A stretch of 64,000 nucleotides of DNA from Amycolatopsis orientalis DSM 43388 (GTDB taxonomy: Bacteria; Actinomycetota; Actinomycetes; Mycobacteriales; Pseudonocardiaceae): contig NZ_ASXG01000182.1 in the NCBI RefSeq assembly GCF_000411975.1, forward strand, positions 65,524 to 129,523, read 5' to 3'. Below, piece after piece: positions 32,084 through 39,976 of the stretch. Made by a program: the position numbers and the translations under genes. Below the pieces are notes generated by a model that was given only the letters and a program-made list of their open reading frames with translations, was not told the DNA's origin and searched no databases. The stretch's first letter is position 1. The number at the start of each line of letters is the position of its first letter.

Positions 32084-32694
32084 GCCAGCCGAGCACTGTG
32101 TTGCGCTACGGCCGTTCCGCGTTGCTCGTGGAGGTCGACGACGTGCTCGGGTTCCAGGCGGCCTGCGAAGCCGCCCAGCCCGAGGGCGTCGTCGAACTGG
32201 TCCCCGCCGCACGCACCCTGCTGGTCCGGTTCGATCGGACCCGCACCGATTCCGCCACGCTGACCCGTTCGCTGGCTTCGCTGTCCACAGTGGACGTATC
32301 CGAGCGCTCGGCGGAGACCGTCACCCTGCCGGTGCGGTACGACGGTGCCGACCTGGCAGACGTCGCCGAAGCCACCGGACTGTCGGTTTCCGAGGTGGTG
32401 CGACGGCATTCGGCGACCGCCTACGTCGCGGCGTTCTGCGGTTTCGCGCCCGGTTTCGCCTACCTGACCGGCCTCGACCCGGCCTTGCACCTGCCGCGCC
32501 GCAGCACGCCGCGCACGCGCGTGCCAGCGGGTGCGGTGGCGATCGCCGGCGAGTACAGCGCGATCTATCCGCATCCGTCGCCCGGCGGCTGGCATCTGCT
32601 CGGGCACAGCGACGCGGAGGTGTGGAACGTCGACCGCGAGCAGCCGAACCTGCTGGTCCCCGGCACCCGAGTGCGGTTCGAGGAGATTCGGTGA
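32080..32694 (+). CDS. pxpB: 5-oxoprolinase subunit B (KipI/allophanate hydrolase subunit 1 family)
   Basis: 204 aa from GTG overlapping the pxpA stop. It shows AAFCGFAPGFAYLTGLDPALH, PAGAVAIAGEYSAIYPHPSPGGW and LLGHSDAEVWN, the conserved cyclophilin-like C-terminal domain of subunit B. Together with PxpC it forms the ATP-binding/kinase part that activates 5-oxoproline. Its start and stop both overlap its neighbours, indicating one translation unit. Confidence 0.94.
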   Translation: MSQPSTVLRYGRSALLVEVDDVLGFQAACEAAQPEGVVELVPAARTLLVRFDRTRTDSATLTRSLASLSTVDVSERSAETVTLPVRYDGADLADVAEATGLSVSEVVRRHSATAYVAAFCGFAPGFAYLTGLDPALHLPRRSTPRTRVPAGAVAIAGEYSAIYPHPSPGGWHLLGHSDAEVWNVDREQPNLLVPGTRVRFEEIR

Positions 32695-33566
32695 CCGGGA
32701 AGATCGAGATCCTCGCGCCCGGTCCGTTCGCGACCGTGCAAGACCTCGGCCGGCCCGGGTACGCGGCCGTCGGCGTCGGCCGTTCCGGCGCGGCCGACCG
32801 GGGTGCGCTGAAGCTGGCGAACCGGCTCGTCGGCAATCCCGAAACGCACGCGGCACTGGAGGTCACCCTGGGCGGTCTGCGGCTGCGGGTCTCCGAGCAC
32901 ACCGTCGTCGCGGTCACCGGCGCGCAACTGCCGATTCGGGCCGGCGGAAGGGCCGCCGGGGTCGGCGCGCCGATCCACCTTCGCCCGGGAGAGGAACTCG
33001 AACTCGGCGTCGCGTCGCTCGGGCTGCGCAGCTACCTCGCGGTGCGCGGCGGGATCGACGTGCCACCGGTACTCGGCGCGCGAGCCACCGACACGCTGGG
33101 CAAACTCGGCCCGCCCGTCCTCGCCGCGGGCAGGTCGCTGCCGATCGGTTCGGTGGTGCAGGGCAACCCTTGTGTCGACCTGGCCCCGTTGCGCCAGCTC
33201 GCGGAAGAACCCGTGTTGCGCCTGCAGCCCGGACCGCGGCTGGACTGGTTCACCCCGTCCGCACTGTCCACTTTGCTTACTGGGACCTACACGGTGACCA
33301 ATGACCTCGACCGGGTCGGCGTCCGGCTGGACGGTCCGGCACTGACCCGAGCCCGGGTCGGCGAACTGGCTCCGGAGGCCGCCGTGCCGGGCGCGCTGCA
33401 GGTGCCGCCGTCCGGGGTGCCGATCCTGTTCCTCGCCGACCATCCGGTGACCGGCGGCTACCCCGTCGCCGCGGTGGTGGACGAGGACGACCTGGACCTC
33501 GCCGCCCAGCTCCGGCCCGGGCAGCGGATCCGGTTCACCTCCCCGACACCCGCAGCGTCAGGTTGA
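32691..33566 (+). CDS. pxpC: 5-oxoprolinase subunit C (KipA/allophanate hydrolase subunit 2 family)
   Basis: 291 aa, GTG start overlapping pxpB (GTGA). It shows the characteristic opening ILAPGPFATVQDLGRPGYA, then VGVGRSGAADRGALKLANRL, LAVRGGIDVPPVLGARATDT, SNDLDR-like TNDLDRVGVRL, and FLADHPVTGGYPVAAVV. It completes PxpABC. Its last 32 bp overlap, on the opposite strand, the 3' end of the DNA-repair dioxygenase gene. Confidence 0.94.
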   Translation: MTGKIEILAPGPFATVQDLGRPGYAAVGVGRSGAADRGALKLANRLVGNPETHAALEVTLGGLRLRVSEHTVVAVTGAQLPIRAGGRAAGVGAPIHLRPGEELELGVASLGLRSYLAVRGGIDVPPVLGARATDTLGKLGPPVLAAGRSLPIGSVVQGNPCVDLAPLRQLAEEPVLRLQPGPRLDWFTPSALSTLLTGTYTVTNDLDRVGVRLDGPALTRARVGELAPEAAVPGALQVPPSGVPILFLADHPVTGGYPVAAVVDEDDLDLAAQLRPGQRIRFTSPTPAASG

Positions 33567-34158
33567 GCCTGCCGGTCAGGCCGAGATCCGGATCCGCCGT
33601 GCCCGGCAGGGTTTTCGGCACCCCGTGGAACGCCAGCCGGGCCGGGCCGCCGAACACGAACAGGTCGCCCGAGCGCAGTTCGACATCGGTGTACGGCCGG
33701 TTGCGGTGCTCGGTGTTGCCGAAGCGGAAGACGCACGCGTCACCGAGGCTCAGGGACACCACCGGCTCCGTCGAACGCTCGTCTTTGTCCTGGTGCATGC
33801 CCATTTTCGCGGTGGCGTCGTAGTAGTTCACGAGCGCGACGTCCGGCTGGTAATCGTCGGCTGGCCGGTCGTAGGCGTCGGCGAGCGCACGGCGGCCGAG
33901 ATCGGCCAGCCACTCCGGGAACGGCTCCACCGGTGAACCGTCCTCGCGCAGCCGGTCATAGCGGTACGGCCGCCATTGCCAGCCGAGACAGACCGTGCGC
34001 ACGGACATCACCCCGCCGCCCGGCAGCCGGGTCGACCGGTAGCCGCGCCAGCCTCGACAGGCCGCGACGAGGTCGCGTTGTTCTTCGAAGGCGAGCCAAT
34101 CCGGAACGTGCACTGCTCCGGGTGCGATTTCTCGGCGCGGGCGCGGCAGCAGCTCCAT
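33535..34158 (-). CDS. AlkB-like 2OG-Fe(II) oxygenase, nucleic acid demethylation repair
   Basis: Removes alkyl groups from DNA or RNA bases using 2-oxoglutarate and Fe(II). 207 aa from the ATG at 34158 (MELLPRPRREIAPGAVHV). The iron motif is HQDKDE (HxD) with the distal His in RLAFHGVPKT, and the 2-oxoglutarate-binding Arg is probably in GRLNLTLR. NYYDATAKMGMHQD and SLGDACVFRFG are typical of bacterial AlkB. No gene symbol is given, to avoid confusion with the unrelated alkane hydroxylase at 6824. It looks monocistronic. Confidence 0.93.
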   Translation of the reverse strand: MELLPRPRREIAPGAVHVPDWLAFEEQRDLVAACRGWRGYRSTRLPGGGVMSVRTVCLGWQWRPYRYDRLREDGSPVEPFPEWLADLGRRALADAYDRPADDYQPDVALVNYYDATAKMGMHQDKDERSTEPVVSLSLGDACVFRFGNTEHRNRPYTDVELRSGDLFVFGGPARLAFHGVPKTLPGTADPDLGLTGRLNLTLRVSGR

Positions 34159-34322
34159 CACGCCGCTCCATGGCCGGCGGCCGCAGGAGTCACCCGGCCG
34201 GGCGCTCCTGCGGCGGATTCCCCTCGCCACTTGCCGCCAAGCTTCGGAGAATTCCACACCGCCACGGGTCCCGCCAGACCTTCGTCAGCTACAACTCGGA
34301 CTCGGTTGCCGGTCGCCATTCG

Positions 34323-35378
34323 TCACCCGAACTCGACGACGGTCACCCCGGCCCGGGCAGGCACCGGGTCGCTCATCGCGGCGAGCGCCGCTGGCACCCC
34401 GTCGAGCCCGATCCGCGTGCCGATCAACCCGGCCAGATCAATGCCGGACCGCTCCACCACCCCGAGCAATTCCGGGTATTCGTACGCCTGCAGCCCGTGA
34501 ATCCCGACGATCTCCAGTTCGCCGCCCACCACCCGATGCATCGGGATCGGCGGAACGCCCTGACTGGGCGGCATCAGCCCGGCCTGCACGTGTCGGCCGC
34601 GCTTGCGCAAGCTGCCCACCGAAGCCGCACAGGTGGCCGGGGAACCGAGACAGTCCAGCGACACGTGCGTACCGCCTTCAGTGCGCTCACGAACGTACGC
34701 AGCCAGTGCTTCCGGCCCATCGAACGCACTGGCATCGACGCTCAGCACGGCACCAGAACGCTCCGCCAACGCGCGCGCCTGCGGCGAAACGTCGACCGCG
34801 ACCACCTTCGCACCGGCAGCGGCTGCCAGGAGGACCGCGGAGATGCCTACGCCGCCACAGCCATACACCGACACCCACTGCCCCGCGCGTACGCCGCCCT
34901 GGCGCAACACTGCGCGGAAAGCCGTGCCGAAGCGGCAACCAAGCGCAGCAGCTTCCGCCGACGACATCGAATCCGGCAACGCGACCAGGTTCGTCTGGGC
35001 GTGCTCGATGGCGACCTTTTCGGCGAACGAACCCCAGTGGGTCGCACCGGGCTGGAACTCGTCGTCGCAGATCTGCTGGTCGCCTTTGGCGCATTGCGCG
35101 CAGACTCCGCAGGCGCACACGAACGGGACGGTCACCCGGTCGCCCTTCGCCCAGCCCTTGACCCCCGCGCCGACCTCGACGATCCGGCCGGCGAGTTCGT
35201 GCCCGGCGACGTGCGGCAGCCGGACCGCGGCGTCGTGGCCCTGCCAGGTGTGCCAGTCGCTGCGGCACACCCCGGTCGCCTCGACCGCGATGACGACCCC
35301 GCCGTCCGGGGCCACCGGATCCGGCACCTCCCGCACTTCCGGAAGCACGCCGAACTCTTCGATCACGACCGCACGCAT
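34323..35378 (-). CDS. zinc-dependent alcohol dehydrogenase (MDR family)
   Basis: 351 aa. The catalytic zinc ligands are in GVCRSDWH and GHELAG, the structural zinc loop is CACGVCAQCAKGDQQIC, and the NAD motif is VYGCGGVGISAVLLAA near residue 170. The full set is intact. This zinc-dependent alcohol dehydrogenase group oxidises simple or aromatic alcohols. The gene stands alone, with a strong hairpin just upstream ending the HTH gene. The substrate is unknown. Confidence 0.93.
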   Translation of the reverse strand: MRAVVIEEFGVLPEVREVPDPVAPDGGVVIAVEATGVCRSDWHTWQGHDAAVRLPHVAGHELAGRIVEVGAGVKGWAKGDRVTVPFVCACGVCAQCAKGDQQICDDEFQPGATHWGSFAEKVAIEHAQTNLVALPDSMSSAEAAALGCRFGTAFRAVLRQGGVRAGQWVSVYGCGGVGISAVLLAAAAGAKVVAVDVSPQARALAERSGAVLSVDASAFDGPEALAAYVRERTEGGTHVSLDCLGSPATCAASVGSLRKRGRHVQAGLMPPSQGVPPIPMHRVVGGELEIVGIHGLQAYEYPELLGVVERSGIDLAGLIGTRIGLDGVPAALAAMSDPVPARAGVTVVEFG

Positions 35379-35434
35379 GGGTCCGATCGTAGAAGCCGCC
35401 GGTTTTCGCTCCGCCGCGCAGGCCTGGAGGGAAC

Positions 35435-35492
35435 GCGGCGGACGGCGGCGCGCAGACGTCGGGATGCGACTGCGCGCTTCGCCGTCCGCCGC
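35435..35492 (-). terminator. strong terminator hairpin after the HTH gene
   Basis: Perfect 12-bp outer stem GCGGCGGACGGC (35435-35446) with GCCGTCCGCCGC (35481-35492), extended inside by GCGCGCAG/CTGCGCGC (35448-35455, 35470-35477). It starts 13 bp after the stop of the minus-strand HTH gene. Confidence 0.75.
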
Positions 35493-35504
35493 GGCCGGGC
35501 GCGC

Positions 35505-35855
35505 TCAGGAGAGCGGCTGGCCCGGCTGATGGAACTGGCCGCGCGGACGCGGCGGGCCGAGCAGCCTGCGCAGCGACCCGTCCGGGACGCCGAGGATCTG
35601 CTCGAGATTTCGCAAGGCCCGCAACGATTCCGGGCGTTCCGGGCGGCAGCGTCCGGATTGCCAATGGCTCAAGGTCGCGAGACTGACCGTGGTTCCCCTT
35701 CCCCGCAGCCGATATCTGATGCGTTCCAAGCCGAGCCCGCGGGCCCGGATGGCCGCGCGCAGCGCTTCGGCGAAGGGGCCGGTTTCGAGCAATTGCCCGA
35801 GATCCCGCCCTGTTGCACTCCCCCGGTCGATCGTCGGTGTTCGCTGACCGGTCAT
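35505..35855 (-). CDS. small helix-turn-helix protein, possibly shortened
   Basis: 116 aa from the ATG at 35855 (MTGQRTPTIDRG). FAEALRAAIRARGLGLERIRYRLRGR, TTVSLATLSHWQSGRCRPERPES and LRALRNLEQILGVPDGSLRRLLGPPRPRG match the N-terminal HTH module of long actinomycete regulators, which, as I recall, continue for several hundred residues after the PPRPRG segment. Here the protein ends within 15 residues and a strong terminator follows, so it may be a natural short form or a decayed relative. Confidence 0.7.
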   Translation of the reverse strand: MTGQRTPTIDRGSATGRDLGQLLETGPFAEALRAAIRARGLGLERIRYRLRGRGTTVSLATLSHWQSGRCRPERPESLRALRNLEQILGVPDGSLRRLLGPPRPRGQFHQPGQPLS

Positions 35856-35927
35856 CGCACACGCTCCGAACCACGTCGCTGGGAAACCTCGGAGCGTAGG
35901 CCGGACCACGCATGATCGGAAGGGCTT

Positions 35928-36746
35928 TCACCCTTGTGCGGACAGGGCCCGGGCAATCTCGGCGAACGGTTCCGCATAGCCGGAATTGACCGTGACACAG
36001 GAAATCCCCCACCGCTCTCGCCAGCGGAGAAGCATTTCCCCGGCGACGTCAGGGTTTTCCGGCAGCACGGTGACAGCTTTCTCCGCGACCAGCTGCGGCA
36101 CGTCCACCCCGGTGTAGCGGGCGAGCCGCGGCGAAGACCGATCCCCGATCGCGGTGAGATTCACCGCCAATTCGACGTCCCGGTCTCCCGCGAACGAGCG
36201 AAAAGTGTCCACAATGGAGTCGGCCTGCTCCTCGGTGGTGCGCGGTCCCCAGGCGAACGTGACGACGTCGGCGGTGCGCGCGGCGAGCGCGAGCATTTTG
36301 GGCCCGGAAGCCGCGAGCAATAGCCGGGGCCGCTCGGTGCGCTGCGAGAGCACCTCGATCGTCTCCGCCAGCCGGGCGACGCGTTGCCCCGGCGAGAGGA
36401 ACTCGCGGCCCAGCGTCGCGGCGTGCTCGCCCGCGCCGGGATGCCCGACGCCCAGTCCCAGCAGGAAGCGGCCGCCGGTCGCCTGATGCAGGGACTCGGC
36501 CTGCCAGGCGAGGTTCCGGGCGTCGCGGAACGGATCGGCCAGCACGAAGGTGCCGACGGTGAGCTCGCTCGTGACCGCGGCGGCGGCCGGAACGAGCGTC
36601 AGCGGGTCGAGGCCGCCGACCGGGTCGGTCGCGAACATCGTGTCGAACCCGAGTTCCTCGATCCGGCGGGCCTGCGCGGTCCAGCCCGCCAGATCGGGGG
36701 CGTATCCGGTGACGATGCCGAAGCGGAACGGCTTGGTAGTGGTCAT
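35928..36746 (-). CDS. LLM-class F420-dependent oxidoreductase
   Basis: 272-aa luciferase-like TIM barrel from the ATG at 36746 (MTTTKPFRFGIVTG). RIEELGFDTMFATDPVG, ELTVGTFVLADPFRDARNLAWQAESL and GRFLLGLGVGHPGAGEH are family hallmarks. The last segments resemble the actinobacterial F420-binding subgroup annotated as TIGR03620. It would use reduced F420 for hydride transfer to an unknown substrate. Monocistronic, between the HTH gene and the MntR-like gene. Confidence 0.9.
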   Translation of the reverse strand: MTTTKPFRFGIVTGYAPDLAGWTAQARRIEELGFDTMFATDPVGGLDPLTLVPAAAAVTSELTVGTFVLADPFRDARNLAWQAESLHQATGGRFLLGLGVGHPGAGEHAATLGREFLSPGQRVARLAETIEVLSQRTERPRLLLAASGPKMLALAARTADVVTFAWGPRTTEEQADSIVDTFRSFAGDRDVELAVNLTAIGDRSSPRLARYTGVDVPQLVAEKAVTVLPENPDVAGEMLLRWRERWGISCVTVNSGYAEPFAEIARALSAQG

Positions 36747-36814
36747 GCCGACCATCGTCGGCGGGTGCGCGGCCCGGCACATCCGTCCGGCGGCGACACT
36801 CGCGCGTACGCTCC

Positions 36815-37498
36815 TCAGCGCAGGGTGACCGACAACGCCTGCGCGATCTCCTTGCCGATGGCGTGCGTGGCGGCGTCCGGCGGCTGGCCGACCTTGACGA
36901 CCATCGGCCCGCCGAACGGCTGCCGCTCGACCACCTCGATGCGCTCGCCGAGCCCGATCGCGTGCTCGGTGAGGTAGCGCAGCAGGTCCGGATCGGTGTC
37001 CCAGACCCGGACGATCTCGCCGACCGCGCCGGGCGGCAGGTCGTCCAGGATGCGCATCGGAAGCTCCTCGACGCTGCCGTCCGGAGCCGGGATCGGATCG
37101 CCGTGCGGATCGCGCACCGGGTTGCCGAGCTTGGCCGCGATCCGCTCGACGAGCCGGTCGGAGACGGCGTGCTCCAGCGCGTCGGCCTCGGCGTGGACCT
37201 CGTCCCAGGTGTAGCCGAGTTCGGAGACCAGGTACGTCTCGATCAGCCGGTGCCTGCGCAGCACCGACCGCGCGAGCTGCCGCCCCTCCGCCGTGAGCTC
37301 GATGCCGCGGTAGGGCACGTGCGCGACCAGGCCGAGCTGCGAAAGCTTGGTGACCATGCCCGACGCCGACGACGGGCTCACCTCAAGCCGCCCGGCCAGC
37401 GACGCGTTGGTGACCGCCTCGCCCCGTTCGACCAGCCCGTAGATCACCCGCACGTAGTCCTCGACCGACGACGACCTCCGGACGGAACCATCTCCCAT
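36815..37498 (-). CDS. DtxR-family metal-dependent regulator with MntR-like ligands
   Basis: 227 aa: winged helix (about 10-70), dimerisation domain (about 75-145) and a C-terminal SH3/FeoA-like domain. The metal site reads VEDYVRVIY with Asp14 where iron-type IdeR has Met10, and VHAEADALEH with Asp106 where IdeR has Cys102. Glu109 and His110 are kept. Replacement of Met and Cys by acidic residues is what distinguishes manganese-sensing MntR from iron-sensing DtxR/IdeR. I therefore infer a manganese-responsive repressor. The start is the ATG at 37498; the in-frame upstream part is not family-like. Confidence 0.9.
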   Translation of the reverse strand: MGDGSVRRSSSVEDYVRVIYGLVERGEAVTNASLAGRLEVSPSSASGMVTKLSQLGLVAHVPYRGIELTAEGRQLARSVLRRHRLIETYLVSELGYTWDEVHAEADALEHAVSDRLVERIAAKLGNPVRDPHGDPIPAPDGSVEELPMRILDDLPPGAVGEIVRVWDTDPDLLRYLTEHAIGLGERIEVVERQPFGGPMVVKVGQPPDAATHAIGKEIAQALSVTLR

Positions 37499-37539
37499 GC
37501 CGCATACGATACGGGGCCCGGCCCGCCGCGGTCGCCCGG

Positions 37540-37980
37540 TCAGGGCCGCCAGCGGTAACGGATCCAGCCCGGCACCGGCTCCGCGCCGAGCTGCGCGTAG
37601 AACGCCTCCGCCTTGGCATTGCCCGCCTGCATGTCCCACTCGACGCGTCCCGTCGTGCGGGCGCGCAACGCGTCGAGCAGCTCCCGGCCCAGCCCGTGCC
37701 TGCGGTACTCCGGGCGGATGAACAGGTCGTCCAGCCAGATCCCCGGACGGCCTTCCCAGGTGGAGAAATTCCAGCTGCAGAAAGCGAACCCGGCGATGAC
37801 GTCCGGACGTCCCGGCGGCGTGCACATCAGCACCCACGCCTTGGGTTCCGGACCGAACAGGTGGCCGCTCATCTCGGCGCGGTCGAGTTTGAGGTCGTGT
37901 TTGTCCTCGTAGACCGCGTGCTCCTCGATGAGGCTGCAGATCTCCTCGACGTCCTCGAAGACGGCGTCGCGAACGGGCAT
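37540..37980 (-). CDS. GNAT-family N-acetyltransferase
   Basis: 146-aa single GNAT domain. MPVRDAVFEDVEEICSLIEEH is the N-terminal strand-helix, and the acetyl-CoA loop is FIRPEYRRHGLGRELLDAL with NAKAEAFYAQLGAEPV after it. It resembles the spermidine/diamine-acetyltransferase-like subgroup (YEDKHDLKLD, IWLDDLFIRPEYR). The acceptor is unknown. It is divergent from the TfoX-like gene by 43 bp. Confidence 0.9.
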   Translation of the reverse strand: MPVRDAVFEDVEEICSLIEEHAVYEDKHDLKLDRAEMSGHLFGPEPKAWVLMCTPPGRPDVIAGFAFCSWNFSTWEGRPGIWLDDLFIRPEYRRHGLGRELLDALRARTTGRVEWDMQAGNAKAEAFYAQLGAEPVPGWIRYRWRP

Positions 37981-38023
37981 CGGGCGCCCCTTTCTTGTCG
38001 GTGGTGGCGGCTACGGTGCGGGA

Positions 38024-38338
38024 ATGACTGAAGAGCGGTTCGAAGACCTGGTCGACGAGCTGCAGCTCTGCCCGGGCGTCACGCCGCCCCGGCCCGGGCG
38101 CGGCTTCGGTTCGCACGCGCTGAAGGTGCACGGGCGGATCTTCGCGATGTTCGTGCGCGGCGAACTCGTGGTGAAGCTGCCGAAGGCGCGCGTGGACGAA
38201 CTGGTGGAGGGCGGCCACGGCGTGCGCTTCGACGCGAACAAGGGCGTCCCGATGAAGGAGTGGTTCGCGATGGATCCGGAGTCTCCGCTGGAGTGGAGCG
38301 CGGTGGCGAGGGAGGCGATGGAATTCGTGGGCGGCTGA
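38024..38338 (+). CDS. TfoX/YjbR-like small protein
   Basis: 104-aa protein similar to TfoX N-terminal/YjbR-type domains: FEDLVDELQLCPGVTPPRPGRGFGSHALKVHGR, then FAMFVRGELVVKLPKARVDEL and the C-terminal MKEWFAMDP and WSAVAREAMEFV. Such proteins are small folds, not proven regulators in actinobacteria. The start is the ATG at 38024. The molecular function is unknown. Confidence 0.8.
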   Translation: MTEERFEDLVDELQLCPGVTPPRPGRGFGSHALKVHGRIFAMFVRGELVVKLPKARVDELVEGGHGVRFDANKGVPMKEWFAMDPESPLEWSAVAREAMEFVGG

Positions 38339-38351
38339 ACCGGCATCGCGC

Positions 38352-39929
38352 TCACCCGGCCTCGTAACGGAGCTCGCCGCCCACCGCGGTGCCGAGCACC
38401 CGCGCTTCCTCCACAGTGGACAGTGGGTCCGCGGACAGCACCACGAAGTCCGCGAGCTTCCCCGGCTCCAGCGTGCCGAGGTAGCTCTCCGCGAAGGTCG
38501 CGTAGGCCGAGCCGTACGTATAGGCGCGCAGGGCCTCCGCCGGGGTCAGTGCTTCCTCGACCGAGAACGGCTGGCCGGTGGACGTGCGGCGGTGGACCAT
38601 GTCGGCGAGGCCGAGCAGCGGGGCGCCGTCGACGACGGGGCGGTCCGAGCTGGCGGGCAGGACGCATCCGGCGTCGAGGAGGCTGCGGAGGCGGTAGCAC
38701 CACGGCACCCGCGCTTCGCCGAGGGCCGCGCGCATGCCGTCGCCGAGTTCGTTCACGAACCGGCCCTGCGGCGAGGCGATCAGGCCCAGCGACGCCAGGC
38801 GGGCCAGTTCCGCGGGCGGGAGCACGGCGCAGTGCTCGATGCGGTGCCGGTGGTCGGGGCGCGGGTTGGCGGCCAGGGCGGCTTCGTAGGCGTCGAGGAC
38901 GACCGTGATGGCCCGGTCGCCGATCGCGTGGGTCGCGATTTGCCAGCCGGCGTCGTGGGCTTGGCGGATGGTGCGCGCCAGCTCGTCCTCGGGCACCTGG
39001 AAGTAGCCGCGGTTGTCCGGTTCGCCGTCGAACGGTTCGTGCATCGCGCAGGTGCGGCCGACCAGCGAGCCGTCGGCGAAGAGCTTCATCGGGCCGATGC
39101 GCAGCCACTCGTCGCCGAGGCCGGTGCGCAAGCCCAGGTCCAGGCCGAAGCCGGCGCCGTCCGGCAGGTCGTGGAGCACGCTCGCGGCGACCATCACCGT
39201 GCTGCGCACGCGCAGGACACCACGTTCGCGCGCGAGCTGGTACGCGGCCAGTTCGGCGGGCGTCTCGCCGACCAGGCCGCCGCCGATCCCGGCTTCCTGG
39301 ACGCTCGTGATGCCCTCGGACAGGTACTGCTGGCTCGCCCGGTCGAGGCCGCGGACCACCGATTCGAGCGGCGTCGGGTACGTCAGCGGACGCAGCAGCA
39401 ACTGCGCCTGCTCCCGCAGCAACCCGGTCGGCGAACCGTCGGGCGCCTGCACCACGTCGCCGCCGACGGGGACGTTCGCGAGGTCCAGCCGGTCCAGCAC
39501 CGCGGAGTTGACCAGCGTCATGTGGCCGGACGTGTGCTTGAGCCGCACGAGCATGCCGGGCGCGGCGCGGTCGAGGCCGTGCCGGTCCGGGTGCTCGCCG
39601 CCGGCGAGTTTGTTCTGGTCGTAGCCGCTGCCGACGACCCAGCTCCCGGCGGGCAGCTCGGCCGCGCGCCGGGCCACCGCGTCGTACACCTCGTCGACGC
39701 TGCGGCAGTCGCTGAGCGGCACGTCGTCCAGGCCCATGCCGAACCAGGCCATGTGGTTGTGCGCGTCGTGGAACCCGGGCGCGACGAACCCCCCGCCCAG
39801 GTCCACCCGGCGGCGGGCGGACAGTTCGCGCGCGTCGTCGCCCAGCGCCACGATCCGGCCGTGCAGCACCGCCAGCGCGGTGTCGCCGGTGACCAGCCTG
39901 GCGTTCTCGTACACCGCGTCCACCTGCAT
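38352..39929 (-). CDS. amidohydrolase family protein (YtcJ-like)
   Basis: 525-aa metal-dependent hydrolase. The HxH metal motif is GFHDAHNHMAW near residue 55, with later ligands in QIATHAIGDRAI, HRIEHCAVL and PASSDRPVVDGAPLLG. The C-terminal YATFAESYLGTLEPGKLADFVVL closes the composite beta domain. Relatives hydrolyse amides or formamides of unclear identity. It is divergent from an enoyl-CoA hydratase operon across a 16-bp palindrome, so both may be controlled by the TetR encoded there. Confidence 0.9.
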   Translation of the reverse strand: MQVDAVYENARLVTGDTALAVLHGRIVALGDDARELSARRRVDLGGGFVAPGFHDAHNHMAWFGMGLDDVPLSDCRSVDEVYDAVARRAAELPAGSWVVGSGYDQNKLAGGEHPDRHGLDRAAPGMLVRLKHTSGHMTLVNSAVLDRLDLANVPVGGDVVQAPDGSPTGLLREQAQLLLRPLTYPTPLESVVRGLDRASQQYLSEGITSVQEAGIGGGLVGETPAELAAYQLARERGVLRVRSTVMVAASVLHDLPDGAGFGLDLGLRTGLGDEWLRIGPMKLFADGSLVGRTCAMHEPFDGEPDNRGYFQVPEDELARTIRQAHDAGWQIATHAIGDRAITVVLDAYEAALAANPRPDHRHRIEHCAVLPPAELARLASLGLIASPQGRFVNELGDGMRAALGEARVPWCYRLRSLLDAGCVLPASSDRPVVDGAPLLGLADMVHRRTSTGQPFSVEEALTPAEALRAYTYGSAYATFAESYLGTLEPGKLADFVVLSADPLSTVEEARVLGTAVGGELRYEAG

Positions 39930-39942
39930 GCCTCCGACACTA

Positions 39943-39958
39943 TCGATCGATCGATCGA
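39943..39958. promoter_or_regulatory. 16-bp perfect palindrome in a divergent promoter
   Basis: TCGATCGATCGATCGA, four tandem copies of TCGA, between the start codons of the amidohydrolase (39929) and enoyl-CoA hydratase (39977) genes. It is a good candidate operator for the TetR protein at the end of the plus-strand operon. Confidence 0.5.
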
Positions 39959-39976
39959 ACGTCTAGGCTCCCCTCC

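Noticed and set aside
33535-34158. AlkB dioxygenase gene as part of the alkane pathway
   Set aside because: It shares only the name. HxD and 2-oxoglutarate motifs show a DNA/RNA demethylase, and it is 25 kb away.
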